Made by a program: the position numbers and the translations under genes. From an uncultured Chitinophagaceae bacterium (GTDB lineage: Bacteria; Bacteroidota; Bacteroidia; Chitinophagales; Chitinophagaceae): a stretch of 56,030 nucleotides of DNA. Under the pieces are notes generated by a model. That model ran no database searches, was not told where the DNA came from, and worked only from the letters and a program-made list of their open reading frames with translations. How positions within the stretch are numbered: position 1 is the first letter of the stretch; each line of letters opens with the position of its first letter. Shown piece by piece: positions 35,028 through 44,540 of the stretch. The stretch is from assembly GCA_903870685.1 (NCBI GenBank), contig CAIQDX010000108.1, positions 1 to 56,030 on the forward strand, in the 5' to 3' direction.

Positions 35028-36206
35028 ATGTACTTTAGAAGTGTGAAATCATTGATGGTTGCGGTTTTCAGCCTATTCTTCGTGATAATTTCGGGTAAAT
35101 TATTGGCACAGGAAACAACTTCTCCGGAAGCCGGCAAAACCGAACAATCTGCTCCAGCTAAAAAAGAAGCTGCTATTAATCCGGCCAAAATTATTTTGGA
35201 ACATGTTGGTGATGCTCATGAATTTCATTTTTTTAGTTTTGGTGGACACGCTGTATCTATCCCACTTCCTGTTTTAGTGTATAATTCTGCTAAAGGAATT
35301 TCTTTTTTCAGTTATTCGAAATTTGATGAAGGAAAACAGACTCATGATGGTTATTTAGTAACCACTGATGAATATTTGAAATCGCATGATCTGGAAGATA
35401 AAATAGATGCAAAAGGAAAACCATTATATGCCGAAAGAAAAATTTATGCTGCTGATGCAAATGGTCTACCCGATCTTTCTGTAAAAGTGTATGATTTTTC
35501 ATTTACTAAAAATGTTGTTCAATTAATTATTTCTTTAACTCTTTTAGTTTGGTTAATGCGTGGCGTAGCTAAACAATATACAAATGGCAAAGGTGTTACT
35601 TCAGCTCCAACAGGTTTTCAAAATGCAGTTGAACCTGTGGTTACATTTGTACGCGATGAAATAGGGAAATCAAATCTGGGTCACAAGTACGAAAGATACA
35701 TGCCTTATTTGTTAACTGTTTTCTTCTTTATTCTAATTAATAATTTAGTTGGTTTAATTCCTGGAACAGCTAATGTTACAGGTAATATAGCGTTCACTGC
35801 AATGCTTGGGCTTATATCATTCGTTGTTATTTTATATAATACCAACAAACATTTTTGGTCGCATATTTTTTGGCCACCTGTACCTGGTCCTGTAAAAATA
35901 ATCATGACACCTGTTGAAATTCTTGGAATATTTACAAAGCCATTTGCATTGATCATTCGTCTTTTTGCAAATATGCTTTCGGGTCATATCATCATCCTTA
36001 GTTTTATTATTTTGATTTTTATTTTTGGAGCAATGAATGTTGTTGTAGGATGGACCACATCACCATTTTTAATTGCTTTAGCTGTATTCATTTATTTACT
36101 CGAAATATTGGTTGCATTTATTCAGGCTTATGTTTTTACTACACTTACTGCACTATTTATTGGTCAGGCATTTGAAGGAGGACATTCTGATGAAGCGCAT
36201 CACTAA
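35028..36206 (+). CDS. atpB: ATP synthase F0 subunit a
   Basis: The proton-channel subunit of F0, 392 residues, much longer than the roughly 270 of E. coli. The extra length is N-terminal: a signal peptide (about residues 1-25, ending LLAQ) followed by a soluble, presumably periplasmic, domain of about 135 residues; this is usual in Bacteroidota. The conserved C-terminal membrane part contains the essential Arg (residue 311) in FALIIRLFANMLSGH and the FIQAYVFTTLTALFIGQA end. It heads the order atpB-E-F-H-A. Confidence 0.95.
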   Translation: MYFRSVKSLMVAVFSLFFVIISGKLLAQETTSPEAGKTEQSAPAKKEAAINPAKIILEHVGDAHEFHFFSFGGHAVSIPLPVLVYNSAKGISFFSYSKFDEGKQTHDGYLVTTDEYLKSHDLEDKIDAKGKPLYAERKIYAADANGLPDLSVKVYDFSFTKNVVQLIISLTLLVWLMRGVAKQYTNGKGVTSAPTGFQNAVEPVVTFVRDEIGKSNLGHKYERYMPYLLTVFFFILINNLVGLIPGTANVTGNIAFTAMLGLISFVVILYNTNKHFWSHIFWPPVPGPVKIIMTPVEILGIFTKPFALIIRLFANMLSGHIIILSFIILIFIFGAMNVVVGWTTSPFLIALAVFIYLLEILVAFIQAYVFTTLTALFIGQAFEGGHSDEAHH

Positions 36207-36236
36207 AAAATATTAATTAAAAATTTTTATTCATAA

Positions 36237-36497
<261 letters not shown>

Positions 36498-36518
36498 TGT
36501 CAGGCAAACAACATTCTT

Positions 36519-36556
36519 ACTGCATCCTATGCAAAGGGCGGAGGATGCAGTATTTT
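36519..36556 (+). terminator. Stem-loop between atpE and atpF (attenuator or mRNA stabiliser)
   Basis: ACTGCATCCT (36519-36528) and AGGATGCAGT (36542-36551) are a perfect 10-bp stem with a 13-nt loop, followed by ATTTTT. Since the downstream genes are needed, it would act as a partial terminator or protect the atpE 3' end, consistent with the high copy number of subunit c. Confidence 0.6.
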
Positions 36557-36584
36557 TAAAAAGAATTTTTAAACTGAATTATAT

Positions 36585-37079
36585 ATGCAATTACTAACTC
36601 CTGATTTAGGGTTATTTGTTTGGAACTTTTTAGCATTTATTATTGTTTTCTTCATACTTAAAAAATTTGCATGGCCTGCAATTTTAAATGGATTGAAGGA
36701 AAGAGAAGAAGGTATTGCTGATGCTATTTCTACAGCAGAAAGAGTAAAAGCTGAAATGGCTCAATTACAAAGTGAGAATGAAACTATTTTAGCAAAAGCT
36801 CGTGAAGAACGTACGCTTATTTTAAGAGAAGCGAAAGATCATTCTGATAAAATGATCGCTGATGCAAAAGATAAAGCCAAGACCGAATTCGACAGAATTG
36901 TTGCTGATGCACAAGTTGCTATTCAACAACAAAAAAATGCTGCTTTGACTGATGTAAAAAATCAAGTTGGTGCTTTAGTTATTGAAGTGAGTGAAAAAAT
37001 ATTGAAAAGAGAATTAAGTAATAAACCGGAACAGGAAAAATTTATTAAAGAATTAGCCGACGGAGTGAAACTTAATTAA
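36585..37079 (+). CDS. atpF: ATP synthase F0 subunit b
   Basis: The peripheral-stalk subunit, 164 residues: one N-terminal transmembrane helix (about residues 7-26, LFVWNFLAFIIVFFILKKFAW shortened here to its ends LFVW...KFAW) and a long charged helical stalk rich in Ala/Lys/Glu. The C-terminus interacts with subunit delta in the family. Normal length and position after atpE. Confidence 0.95.
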   Translation: MQLLTPDLGLFVWNFLAFIIVFFILKKFAWPAILNGLKEREEGIADAISTAERVKAEMAQLQSENETILAKAREERTLILREAKDHSDKMIADAKDKAKTEFDRIVADAQVAIQQQKNAALTDVKNQVGALVIEVSEKILKRELSNKPEQEKFIKELADGVKLN

Positions 37080-37082
37080 AAA

Positions 37083-37154
37083 TTAAAAATGAATAATTAA
37101 GAATTTTCGAAGCGATAATCAATTCTTAATTCTTAATTATTAATTATTCATTAA
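37083..37154. repeat. AT-rich imperfect inverted repeat between atpF and atpH
   Basis: The left arm (37083-37105) repeats TTAA, GAATAATTAAGAATT; the right arm (37121-37154) is AATTCTTAATT in two copies followed by ATTATTCATTAA. The arms pair around TTCGAAGCGATAATC. This fills the gap between two genes of one operon, so it cannot be a strong terminator. Confidence 0.6.
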
Positions 37155-37157
37155 ACT

Positions 37158-37718
37158 ATGCCTAATCCACGTTTAGCAGGTAGATACGCAAAAAGCTTGA
37201 TTGATCTTGCAACAGAAAAAGATCAATTAGAAGTGGTGTATGCAGATATGAAATATTTACAGGCTGTTTGCAAAAGCAGTTCCGAATTTGTAAATCTTTT
37301 ACGCAGTCCAATCATTCAGGCAGATAAAAAAAGAGCCATCATCGAAGCAGTTACAAAAGGAAGAGTGAGCGAGATAACTAATTTATTTAATCGTTTATTG
37401 GTTAACAAACATCGTGAAAGTGATTTGCCCGAAGTAGTTGAAGCATACATTGATCAATTCAACGAAATAAAAGATATTCATAAATTAAAAATTACAACTG
37501 CCATTGCATTAAGCGATGAATTAAAAAATTCAATTGCTGAAAAAGTAAAAGCAGCATACAACTTTGGTTCGATTGAATTGGAATCAAAAGTAAACGAAGA
37601 TTTAATTGGAGGTTTTATTCTTGAATTCAATAATAATTTGATTGATACAAGTATTCAAAGAGATTTGAAAGACATTAAAAAACAATTCTCAAAAAACATT
37701 TTTGTAAAAGCTATTTAA
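37158..37718 (+). CDS. atpH: ATP synthase F1 subunit delta
   Basis: The 186-residue connector (OSCP homologue) between the F1 head and the b stalk. RLAGRYAKSLIDLATEK at the N-terminus and the C-terminal EDLIGGFILEFNNNLIDTS block are diagnostic. It lies after the word-repeat palindrome and 43 bases before atpA. Confidence 0.95.
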   Translation: MPNPRLAGRYAKSLIDLATEKDQLEVVYADMKYLQAVCKSSSEFVNLLRSPIIQADKKRAIIEAVTKGRVSEITNLFNRLLVNKHRESDLPEVVEAYIDQFNEIKDIHKLKITTAIALSDELKNSIAEKVKAAYNFGSIELESKVNEDLIGGFILEFNNNLIDTSIQRDLKDIKKQFSKNIFVKAI

Positions 37719-37761
37719 TTAGAAACGATCATAAAAATAAATTTAAAAATTTCATAATAAT

Positions 37762-39339
37762 ATGATAGACATTAAGCCGGATGAAATATCAGCGATACTA
37801 AGGCAGCAACTGAGCAACTTCAATGCTGCAGCTGATTTGGAAGAAGTAGGCACTGTACTTCAGGTGGGCGATGGTATTGCCCGTATTTATGGTTTGAACA
37901 ATGTAGGTTCGGGCGAATTGGTTGAGTTCGAAAACGGAACTAAAGCAATTGCCTTAAACTTAGAAGAAGATAATGTAGGTGTGGTATTGATGGGCGAAAG
38001 CGGAGATATTAAAGAAGGTGCCAAAGTAAAACGTACCGGACAAATCGCATCAATAAAAGTTGGTGAAGGAATGGTTGGTCGTGTAATTAATACTTTAGGA
38101 GAACCTATTGATGGTAAAGGACCGATCACAGGCGAATTATACGAAATGCCTCTGGAACGTAAAGCTCCCGGTGTTATTTATCGTGAACCGGTTAAAGAAC
38201 CTTTACAAACAGGTATCAAAGCAATCGATGCAATGATTCCTATCGGTCGTGGTCAACGTGAATTAGTAATTGGTGATCGTCAAACCGGCAAGACAGCAAT
38301 TTGTGTTGATACTATCATCAATCAAAAAGAATTTTACGAAGCAGGAAAACCTGTTTATTGTATTTATGTAGCTATCGGACAAAAAGCATCAACCGTTGCA
38401 GGTGTGATGAAAGTTTTGACTGATACCGGTGCAATGGCTTATACAACTATTGTGTGCGCATCTGCATCCGATCCTGCACCACAACAATTCTATGCACCAT
38501 TTGCAGGTGCTGCGATTGGCGAATTTTTCCGCGATACCGGTCGTCCTGCATTAATTATTTTTGATGATTTAAGTAAACAAGCTGTTGCATATCGTGAAGT
38601 TTCTTTGTTGTTGAGAAGACCTCCAGGACGTGAAGCATATCCCGGTGATGTATTCTATTTGCATAGCCGTTTATTGGAAAGAGCTGCTAAAGTTATTTCT
38701 AATGATGAGGTTGCAAAAAACATGAACGACTTACCTCCTTCCATTAAACATTTGGCAAAAGGTGGTGGTTCATTAACAGCATTGCCAATCATTGAAACAC
38801 AAGCTGGTGACGTATCTGCGTATATTCCAACCAATGTTATTTCTATTACCGACGGACAAATCTTCTTAGAAGGTAATTTGTTTAATGCGGGAATTCGTCC
38901 TGCTATTAACGTTGGTATTTCTGTTAGTCGTGTGGGTGGTAATGCGCAAATCAAATCGATGAAAAAAGTTGCAGGAACTTTAAAATTAGATCAGGCATTA
39001 TACCGTGAGTTAGAAGCGTTTTCAAAATTTGGTGGTGACTTAGATGCTGCAACTAAAAATGTAATTGATAAAGGTGCACGCAACGTTGAAATTTTAAAAC
39101 AATTACAATACTCTCCAGTTTCTGTTGAAAAACAAGTTGCAATTATTTACTTAGGTACACAAGGTTTATTACGCGATGTGCCAGTTAAAAAAGTAAAAGA
39201 TTTCGAAATACATTTCTTGTTAGAAATGGAAAGTAAATTACCAGATGTATTGGCTGAATTTAAGAAAGGACAATTGAATGATGCAAGTATTGCGAAGATG
39301 ACTGAACTTGCAAAAAACTTGATGGCACAATACAAGTAA
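37762..39339 (+). CDS. atpA: ATP synthase F1 subunit alpha
   Basis: The 525-residue nucleotide-binding, regulatory subunit of F1. Walker A is [10 protein letters not shown] (about residues 171-180). [20 protein letters not shown] is the typical alpha C-terminal segment, including the arginine finger region SRVGG. Full length. A strong terminator lies 21 bases after the stop, with no atpG following, whereas atpG normally comes directly after atpA. Confidence 0.97.
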   Translation: MIDIKPDEISAILRQQLSNFNAAADLEEVGTVLQVGDGIARIYGLNNVGSGELVEFENGTKAIALNLEEDNVGVVLMGESGDIKEGAKVKRTGQIASIKVGEGMVGRVINTLGEPIDGKGPITGELYEMPLERKAPGVIYREPVKEPLQTGIKAIDAMIPIGRGQRELVIGDRQTGKTAICVDTIINQKEFYEAGKPVYCIYVAIGQKASTVAGVMKVLTDTGAMAYTTIVCASASDPAPQQFYAPFAGAAIGEFFRDTGRPALIIFDDLSKQAVAYREVSLLLRRPPGREAYPGDVFYLHSRLLERAAKVISNDEVAKNMNDLPPSIKHLAKGGGSLTALPIIETQAGDVSAYIPTNVISITDGQIFLEGNLFNAGIRPAINVGISVSRVGGNAQIKSMKKVAGTLKLDQALYRELEAFSKFGGDLDAATKNVIDKGARNVEILKQLQYSPVSVEKQVAIIYLGTQGLLRDVPVKKVKDFEIHFLLEMESKLPDVLAEFKKGQLNDASIAKMTELAKNLMAQYK

Positions 39340-39360
39340 TTAATAAATTAATTTTTTCAA

Positions 39361-39389
39361 AAGGCTCTGAGATTTCAGAGCCTTTTTTT
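39361..39389 (+). terminator. Rho-independent terminator after atpA
   Basis: AAGGCTCTGA (39361-39370) and TCAGAGCCTT (39375-39384) form a perfect 10-bp stem with a GATT loop, followed by a run of T. Confidence 0.93.
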
Positions 39390-39419
39390 GTGCTGGAATA
39401 ATTCATCTGAAAAAATAAA

Positions 39420-39451
39420 TTTGGTTTATATTATAAACTACTCTATGTTTG
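39420..39451 (+). promoter_or_regulatory. Promoter of the TonB receptor gene
   Basis: TTTG (39420-39423), a 20-nt spacer and TATGTTTG (39444-39451) match both elements of the Bacteroidota consensus. The -7 box ends 21 nt before the ATG at 39473. Confidence 0.65.
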
Positions 39452-39472
39452 TATTGTCAAATTAATAATTAC

Positions 39473-41707
39473 ATGAAGCAGGTAGGTTTATTTTTATTAT
39501 TGATCGTTCTTTCTGCCACAGGTGTTTATTCTCAAATAAAAATAAGTGGTATTATAAAAGATACACGTGGCCGAAACGTTGATGCAGTAAGCATTACATT
39601 AATGGGAACGTATGATGGAACTATTAGCGATTCAACCGGACATTTTTCTTTTAAAACTTTTGAAAAAGGAAATTTTATTCTAGAAGCCAAAGTGCTTGGC
39701 TATAAAACTGTTGAACATCCCATAACAATTAATACAAATGCCATTGAAATTAATTTTTCTATAAAAGAAGAAGTAACAGAATTAAAAGCTGTTTCAGTTA
39801 CTGCCGGAAGTTTTGAAGCAGGCGACAAAAAAAGAGCTGCAACAGTTTTAAGTTCATTGGATATTTATACAACCGGTGGTGCTAATGCCGATATAACTGC
39901 AACTGTAAAAACGTTGCCGGGTGCACAGCAAGTTGGCGAACAAGAAGGATTATTTGTTCGCGGTGGTGCCGGTTATGAAACAAAACAATTTATTGATGGC
40001 ACATTGGTTAATAATCCTTACTACTCAAGTATTCCCGACATTGCATCGAGAGGAAGATTTGCTCCATCGCTTTTTAAAGGAACTGTTTTTTCAACCGGTG
40101 GTTATTCCGCTTTGTACGGACAAGCTTTATCATCAGCATTAATTTTAGAAAGTATCGATTTACCTGAACGTTCCGAAGCACAAGCTTCTTTGTCGCCAAT
40201 TTTTACTGGTGCAGGTTTAATGCAATTTGCAAAAAATAAAAAATCATCTTGGGGAATAAATTATGGTTATACCAACCTTTCATTTTACTTCAATATTGTA
40301 AAACAAAAACCTGATTATTTTATTATGCCCGAATACCATTCTGGCGATGCAAATTTTCGAATCAAAACTAAAAACGGTGGCATTATAAAATATTATACAA
40401 CATTCAGCTATGGCGTTGCTGGTTTAAGGCAACCAAATATTGATAGTAGCATTTTAAAAAATGCATTTAGCCTAAAAAATACAAACTGGTATAATAATTT
40501 AAGCTGGAAAGAAAATCTGGGTAATGGCTGGAAAATGAATATGGGATTGAGTTACAGCACCAACATTGATAATTACGACCAGCAAATTCAGAATCAAAAT
40601 AATCAACCGGTTTACACAGGAAAAATTTATATCGACAGTTTAAATTTTACTTTAAACAATATTCAAAATCTTTCACAAATAAGAACTGTGTTTGAGAAAA
40701 GAATTGCCGGTATCAGCACTTTACGTTTTGGCGGCGAATATATGTATGCATATAATTCAAGTAAATTTTCTAATCCAAATTTTTCATACGATGGATTATT
40801 GAAAGATAATTTTACTTCTTTATTTGGTGAGGCCGATATGTATATCACAAATGGTTTAGCAGTTAAAACAGGATTACGTTTTGAAAATTCTTCTTTAATA
40901 AATAAAACAAATATTGCTCCCCGAATTTCTTTGGCATACAAAACAGGTAAAGATGCACAGATGAGTTTTGCTTACGGAATATTCTATCAGAAACCCGAAA
41001 ACACTTATTTACAAACAACCACAAATCTCGGTTATACAAAAGCAACGCATTATATTTTGAACTATCAAAAAATGAATAAGTTTTATACTTTTCGTGTAGA
41101 AGCTTTTTATAAAAAATATGATGATCTTGTAAAAACATATCCGTTATATAATAACGATGGAATCGGCGATGCCAAAGGATTTGAGCTATTCTGGCGAGAT
41201 AAGAAAACCATCGAAGGTTTCGATTACTGGATCAGTTATTCTTATTTAGATACCAAAAGAAATTATTTATATTATCCTATGCAATTGCAACCAACATTTG
41301 CTGCCAATCATACCGTGAGTGTTGTTACAAAGAAGTTTGTTACATCAATTAAAACAGGATTCAATTTTACTTATTCGTTTGCAACAGGCCGACCATATTA
41401 TTATATGGTACCCAATGGAAATAAATACGATATAAAAGATCAGGGCACAACAATTCCATATAATAATCTTGGATTCAGTTTAAATTATGTGCCAAGTGTT
41501 GGTAAAACAAATCCAAAAACTTTCTGGGTAATTGTTGCAAGTGTTACCAATATGTTGAACAGCGATCAAGTGTTTGGATATAATTATTCGCACGATGGTT
41601 CAATCAAACAACCCATTACCATGCCGGCACCGAGATTTTATTTTCTAGGAATATTTTTAAGCTGGGGCGTTGATAAAACACAGGATGCCATTAATAATAA
41701 TCTATAA
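39473..41707 (+). CDS. TonB-dependent outer-membrane receptor
   Basis: A 744-residue outer-membrane transporter. ATG 39473 (MKQVGLFLLLIVLSATGVYS) gives a clear signal peptide; a TTG further up lies inside the promoter. An N-terminal carboxypeptidase-regulatory-like domain (about 22-105, ISGIIKDTRGRNVDAVSITL) precedes the plug (about 125-235, with GLFVRGGAGYETKQFIDG and GGYSALYGQALSSAL) and the beta-barrel. No SusD gene is next to it, and the short length suggests a siderophore, vitamin or metal receptor rather than a SusC. The ligand cannot be told. It is monocistronic. Confidence 0.9.
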   Translation: MKQVGLFLLLIVLSATGVYSQIKISGIIKDTRGRNVDAVSITLMGTYDGTISDSTGHFSFKTFEKGNFILEAKVLGYKTVEHPITINTNAIEINFSIKEEVTELKAVSVTAGSFEAGDKKRAATVLSSLDIYTTGGANADITATVKTLPGAQQVGEQEGLFVRGGAGYETKQFIDGTLVNNPYYSSIPDIASRGRFAPSLFKGTVFSTGGYSALYGQALSSALILESIDLPERSEAQASLSPIFTGAGLMQFAKNKKSSWGINYGYTNLSFYFNIVKQKPDYFIMPEYHSGDANFRIKTKNGGIIKYYTTFSYGVAGLRQPNIDSSILKNAFSLKNTNWYNNLSWKENLGNGWKMNMGLSYSTNIDNYDQQIQNQNNQPVYTGKIYIDSLNFTLNNIQNLSQIRTVFEKRIAGISTLRFGGEYMYAYNSSKFSNPNFSYDGLLKDNFTSLFGEADMYITNGLAVKTGLRFENSSLINKTNIAPRISLAYKTGKDAQMSFAYGIFYQKPENTYLQTTTNLGYTKATHYILNYQKMNKFYTFRVEAFYKKYDDLVKTYPLYNNDGIGDAKGFELFWRDKKTIEGFDYWISYSYLDTKRNYLYYPMQLQPTFAANHTVSVVTKKFVTSIKTGFNFTYSFATGRPYYYMVPNGNKYDIKDQGTTIPYNNLGFSLNYVPSVGKTNPKTFWVIVASVTNMLNSDQVFGYNYSHDGSIKQPITMPAPRFYFLGIFLSWGVDKTQDAINNNL

Positions 41708-41712
41708 AATTT

Positions 41713-41838
41713 TTATGTTACCAACTTTTGAATATCAATGAAACACCCGTTGCGTCGCACTCTTCAGCGTTTAGCTCAATACTGAACAGAACGTACAAGT
41801 GAGTGACACAACGAAGATGCCATGAAAAACAAAAAGCT
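41713..41838 (+). repeat. Dispersed repeat element, copy 4 (long, two-armed)
   Basis: Core GTTGCGTCGCACTCTTCAGC at 41749-41768. A second, diverged and inverted copy, GTACAAGTGAGTGACACAAC, lies at 41793-41812, so the element is itself roughly palindromic. The left flank (TTACCAACTTTTGAATATCA) aligns with copy 5. Confidence 0.75.
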
Positions 41839-41858
41839 ATAAATAAAAACTAAAAATC

Positions 41859-42485
41859 ATGAAACAATTTATCATTGGTTTATTTCTTTTCATAGGAATA
41901 AACACTTTCGCACAAAACGAAAAATTTCAAGCAGCTATGGGCGGCACATTAAAACAATTAGGCGAAGCAAAAGATGCAAGTTCTTTTGCAGAAGTTGCGG
42001 CAAAATTTGAACGCATCGGCGATGCAGAAAAAACACAATGGTTGCCATTTTATTATGCAGCATTAACAAAAGCAAGAATGAGTATGCAACGCATGGGCGA
42101 TCAGGATCAATTAGCCGATGAAGCACAAGTATTAATTGACAAAGCAAAAGCAATTGAAAAAAACAGCGAAATAAATTGTGTTGAAAGTATGATTGCCACA
42201 TCAAAAATGTTGGTTGATCCGCAATCGCGTTGGATGCAATACGGACAAGCATCAATGCAATTTTTAGAAGATGCAAAAAAAGCCGATGCAACAAATCCTC
42301 GTCCTTATGCCTTGCAATCTATTTCTTTAAAAAATACACCTGAAGCATTTGGCGGTGGTTGTGGTGTAGCAAAACCGGTTGCTGATAAAGCATTAGAACT
42401 TTTTAAAACCTTCAAACCCGCATCAGCATTGCATCCTAACTGGGGTAACGAAATTGCACAATCTGTTATTGATGGATGTAAATAA
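41859..42485 (+). CDS. Secreted helical protein, function unknown
   Basis: A 208-residue exported protein (signal peptide MKQFIIGLFLFIGINTFAQ). The mature part is almost wholly alpha-helical with TPR-like periodicity: WLPFYYAALTKARMSM, a helix with EAQVLIDKAKAIEK, then WMQYGQASMQFLEDAKKAD and NPRPYALQSIS. Two Cys (about residues 107 and 168) could form a disulfide. It resembles widely spread Bacteroidota proteins of unknown role. It starts the small module of five genes bounded by repeat copies 4 and 5, and the DUF2141 gene follows 11 bases after its stop. Confidence 0.72.
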   Translation: MKQFIIGLFLFIGINTFAQNEKFQAAMGGTLKQLGEAKDASSFAEVAAKFERIGDAEKTQWLPFYYAALTKARMSMQRMGDQDQLADEAQVLIDKAKAIEKNSEINCVESMIATSKMLVDPQSRWMQYGQASMQFLEDAKKADATNPRPYALQSISLKNTPEAFGGGCGVAKPVADKALELFKTFKPASALHPNWGNEIAQSVIDGCK

Positions 42486-42496
42486 AAATATAGTCT

Positions 42497-42916
42497 ATGA
42501 AATTTCTATTAACAGCTGTAATATTATTTGTTGTAACAAGTTTGTTTGCACAATCGAAACATGATCTGGTTATTACAACTATCGGATATAAAAATAAGAC
42601 AGGAAATATTTTTATTGCTGTTTATAACAGCGAACAAAATTATTTGAATACCGCGAAAGCATCTTATTTAGGAATTGTAAAAGCGAAGGAAGAAAAAACT
42701 TCTTACCTGATAAAAAATGTCCCTGATGGCGAGTATGCTGTTTCAATATTTTTAGATGAAAATGGAAATGGAAAAATCGATAAGAATTTTCTAGGAATAC
42801 CAAAAGAGAAATATGGTTTTTCGAATAATGCAAAGGGATTTTTTGGCCCGGCAAAATTTGAGAAAGCAAAATTTACACACCAGGCTGCTGATGAAATAGT
42901 AATTGATCTTGATTAA
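42497..42916 (+). CDS. DUF2141 domain protein (secreted)
   Basis: A 139-residue exported protein with signal peptide MKFLLTAVILFVVTSLFAQ. The body is a DUF2141 beta-sandwich: GNIFIAVYNSEQNYL, VPDGEYAVSIFLDENGNGK with a Ca2+-loop-like DENGNGKID, and the tail FGPAKFEKAKF. Function is not established; DUF2141 proteins are often next to TonB receptors or secreted helical proteins, as here. Confidence 0.88.
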   Translation: MKFLLTAVILFVVTSLFAQSKHDLVITTIGYKNKTGNIFIAVYNSEQNYLNTAKASYLGIVKAKEEKTSYLIKNVPDGEYAVSIFLDENGNGKIDKNFLGIPKEKYGFSNNAKGFFGPAKFEKAKFTHQAADEIVIDLD

Positions 42917-42932
42917 CATGTGAAGATTATAG

Positions 42933-42952
42933 CAGAGGCTTTGCAGCCTCTG
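42933..42952 (+). terminator. Hairpin after the DUF2141 gene
   Basis: CAGAGGCT (42933-42940) and AGCCTCTG (42945-42952) form an 8-bp stem with a TTGC loop. The following T tract is weak (TTATCTTTAC), so termination may be partial. Confidence 0.6.
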
Positions 42953-42977
42953 TTATCTTTACTTTAATATAATTTGT

Positions 42978-43559
42978 ATGCAAAACGAAAAAGAATTTAC
43001 CGCACAAGAAAGTTTACAACTCATTCAAGCAATGATAAATAAAACTAAATTGCAGGTTGCCGGAAATACTTCACACTTTTTAATTTGGGGATGGCTTGCA
43101 TTTATTATTTGTATTGCACAATACATCTTGTTGGCATGGATGCATAACGAACATCATTATTATGTTTGGATCTTCATTTGGATTGGAGTATTCTTTGAAA
43201 TTAGAAATGCAATACGCTATAAGAAAAAAGTGAAAGTGCATACTTATATTGGAGATAGCATGAAACATTTATGGACAGGATTGGGAATAACTTTTTCTGT
43301 AACAGCTATCGTTTGTGTAACAAGTCATTGGATCAATTGTCTTCCATTGTTCATTATTTTGTATGCAGTAGGAACATTTGTTTCGGGTTGCTTCCTTCAA
43401 TTCACGCCGCTAAAAATCGGAGGAGTACTATGTTGGATAATCGCAATTATCGCGGCAAATTTTTCTTACGATTTACAAATTTTATTTACTGCCTTGGCAT
43501 TGCTTGTCAGTTATATTATTCCCGGTCATTTATTGCGTAATCAATATCAACATCAATAA
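42978..43559 (+). CDS. Membrane protein, paralogue A, function unknown
   Basis: A 193-residue integral membrane protein with a soluble N-terminal helix (FTAQESLQLIQAMINKTK) and about five transmembrane segments (residues about 34-55, 60-75, 92-110, 115-135, 145-185). The N-terminal motif is shared with the next gene (LTEQESLQLITEMIHKVK), so the two are tandem paralogues. It is separated from its partner by 2 bases. No enzymatic motif is visible. Confidence 0.8.
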   Translation: MQNEKEFTAQESLQLIQAMINKTKLQVAGNTSHFLIWGWLAFIICIAQYILLAWMHNEHHYYVWIFIWIGVFFEIRNAIRYKKKVKVHTYIGDSMKHLWTGLGITFSVTAIVCVTSHWINCLPLFIILYAVGTFVSGCFLQFTPLKIGGVLCWIIAIIAANFSYDLQILFTALALLVSYIIPGHLLRNQYQHQ

Positions 43560-43561
43560 TT

Positions 43562-44251
43562 ATGGCAGAAGAAAAAAAATTAACCGAGCAGGAAAGTCTG
43601 CAGTTGATTACTGAAATGATTCATAAAGTAAAAAGTAGTTTCCACGAAAGTGGCACCAGTGCTATATTATGGGGCAGTATAATTGGTTTCTGCGGACTAT
43701 TTTCATTTTTACAATTTCAATTTCAATTTTCAACCGGATGGTTTGATGTATGGTTACTTACTTTCATTGCCATTCTTCCGCAGATCATTATTTCTATTCG
43801 CGAAACAAGACAAAAAAGAATATTAACCTACGAAGAGACTGCAATGAATGCAATTTGGTTAGTATTTGGAATAAGCATTTTTGCTTTAACATTTTATAAT
43901 AATGCTGTTCCAAAAATCACTGAAAGTTTTTACGCAAAAGAGGGAATTGAATTATTACAAAAAAATATTGCAACCGGAGAAATAACAACTTTTCATCCAT
44001 TCGTTTTAAGTATTTCTTCTGTGTATTTAATTTTATATGCAGTACCAACTTTGGCAACTGGTTTAGCACGAAAATTTAAACCGATGACCTTCGGAGGAAT
44101 TATTTGTTACCTGTTTTTTATTATTTCTTGCTTCACAACTTATAAATACGACATGCTATTACATTCGCTTGCAGGTATTTTTTGTTGGCTAATACCCGGA
44201 TTAATTCTACGTAGAAATTATTTAAAAGGAAATGCCTGCGTTAATGTTTAA
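43562..44251 (+). CDS. Membrane protein, paralogue B, function unknown
   Basis: A 229-residue paralogue of the preceding protein: N-terminal ESLQLITEMIHKVKSSFHES, then SAILWGSIIGFCG corresponding to HFLIWGWLAFIIC, and a similar end (CWLIPGLILRRNY versus SYIIPGHLLRNQY). It has an extra segment of about 30 residues between two helices (about 120-150, YAKEGIELLQKNIATGEI). About five to six transmembrane helices. It overlaps the winged-helix gene, which suggests joint expression and perhaps regulation by membrane sequestration of that regulator (inference). Confidence 0.8.
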   Translation: MAEEKKLTEQESLQLITEMIHKVKSSFHESGTSAILWGSIIGFCGLFSFLQFQFQFSTGWFDVWLLTFIAILPQIIISIRETRQKRILTYEETAMNAIWLVFGISIFALTFYNNAVPKITESFYAKEGIELLQKNIATGEITTFHPFVLSISSVYLILYAVPTLATGLARKFKPMTFGGIICYLFFIISCFTTYKYDMLLHSLAGIFCWLIPGLILRRNYLKGNACVNV

Positions 44252-44534
44252 AGAGCTCGATCCGATATTACATTCACAATTGCGTTTGGCGGTAATGAGT
44301 TTGCTCATTGGTGTTAAAGAAGCTGAGTTTACTTTCATTCGCGAAAAAACAAATTCAACTGCCGGTAATCTTTCGGTGCAAATACAAAAATTAAAAGATG
44401 TTGGATATGTTGATGTAACAAAGCAATTCAAAGATAATTATCCGCTCACAACTTGCAAGATCACAAAAAAAGGAATTAATGCTTTCGAAGATTATGTAAA
44501 AGCATTGCAACAATATTTACAAGTGAAGAAATAA
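44244..44534 (+). CDS. Winged-helix transcriptional regulator (MarR/ArsR-like)
   Basis: A 96-residue one-domain regulator. I start it at ATG 44244 (MFKELDPILHSQLRLAVMSL), the usual N-terminus of these Bacteroidota regulators; an ATG at 44232 is also in frame. The recognition-helix region is STAGNLSVQIQKLKDVGYVD and the wing is TTCKITKKGINAFEDYV. The start overlaps the preceding membrane-protein gene by 8 bases, implying translational coupling. Likely targets are the genes of this module. No ligand-binding domain is present. Confidence 0.85.
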   Translation: MFKELDPILHSQLRLAVMSLLIGVKEAEFTFIREKTNSTAGNLSVQIQKLKDVGYVDVTKQFKDNYPLTTCKITKKGINAFEDYVKALQQYLQVKK

Positions 44535-44540
44535 TTAATT

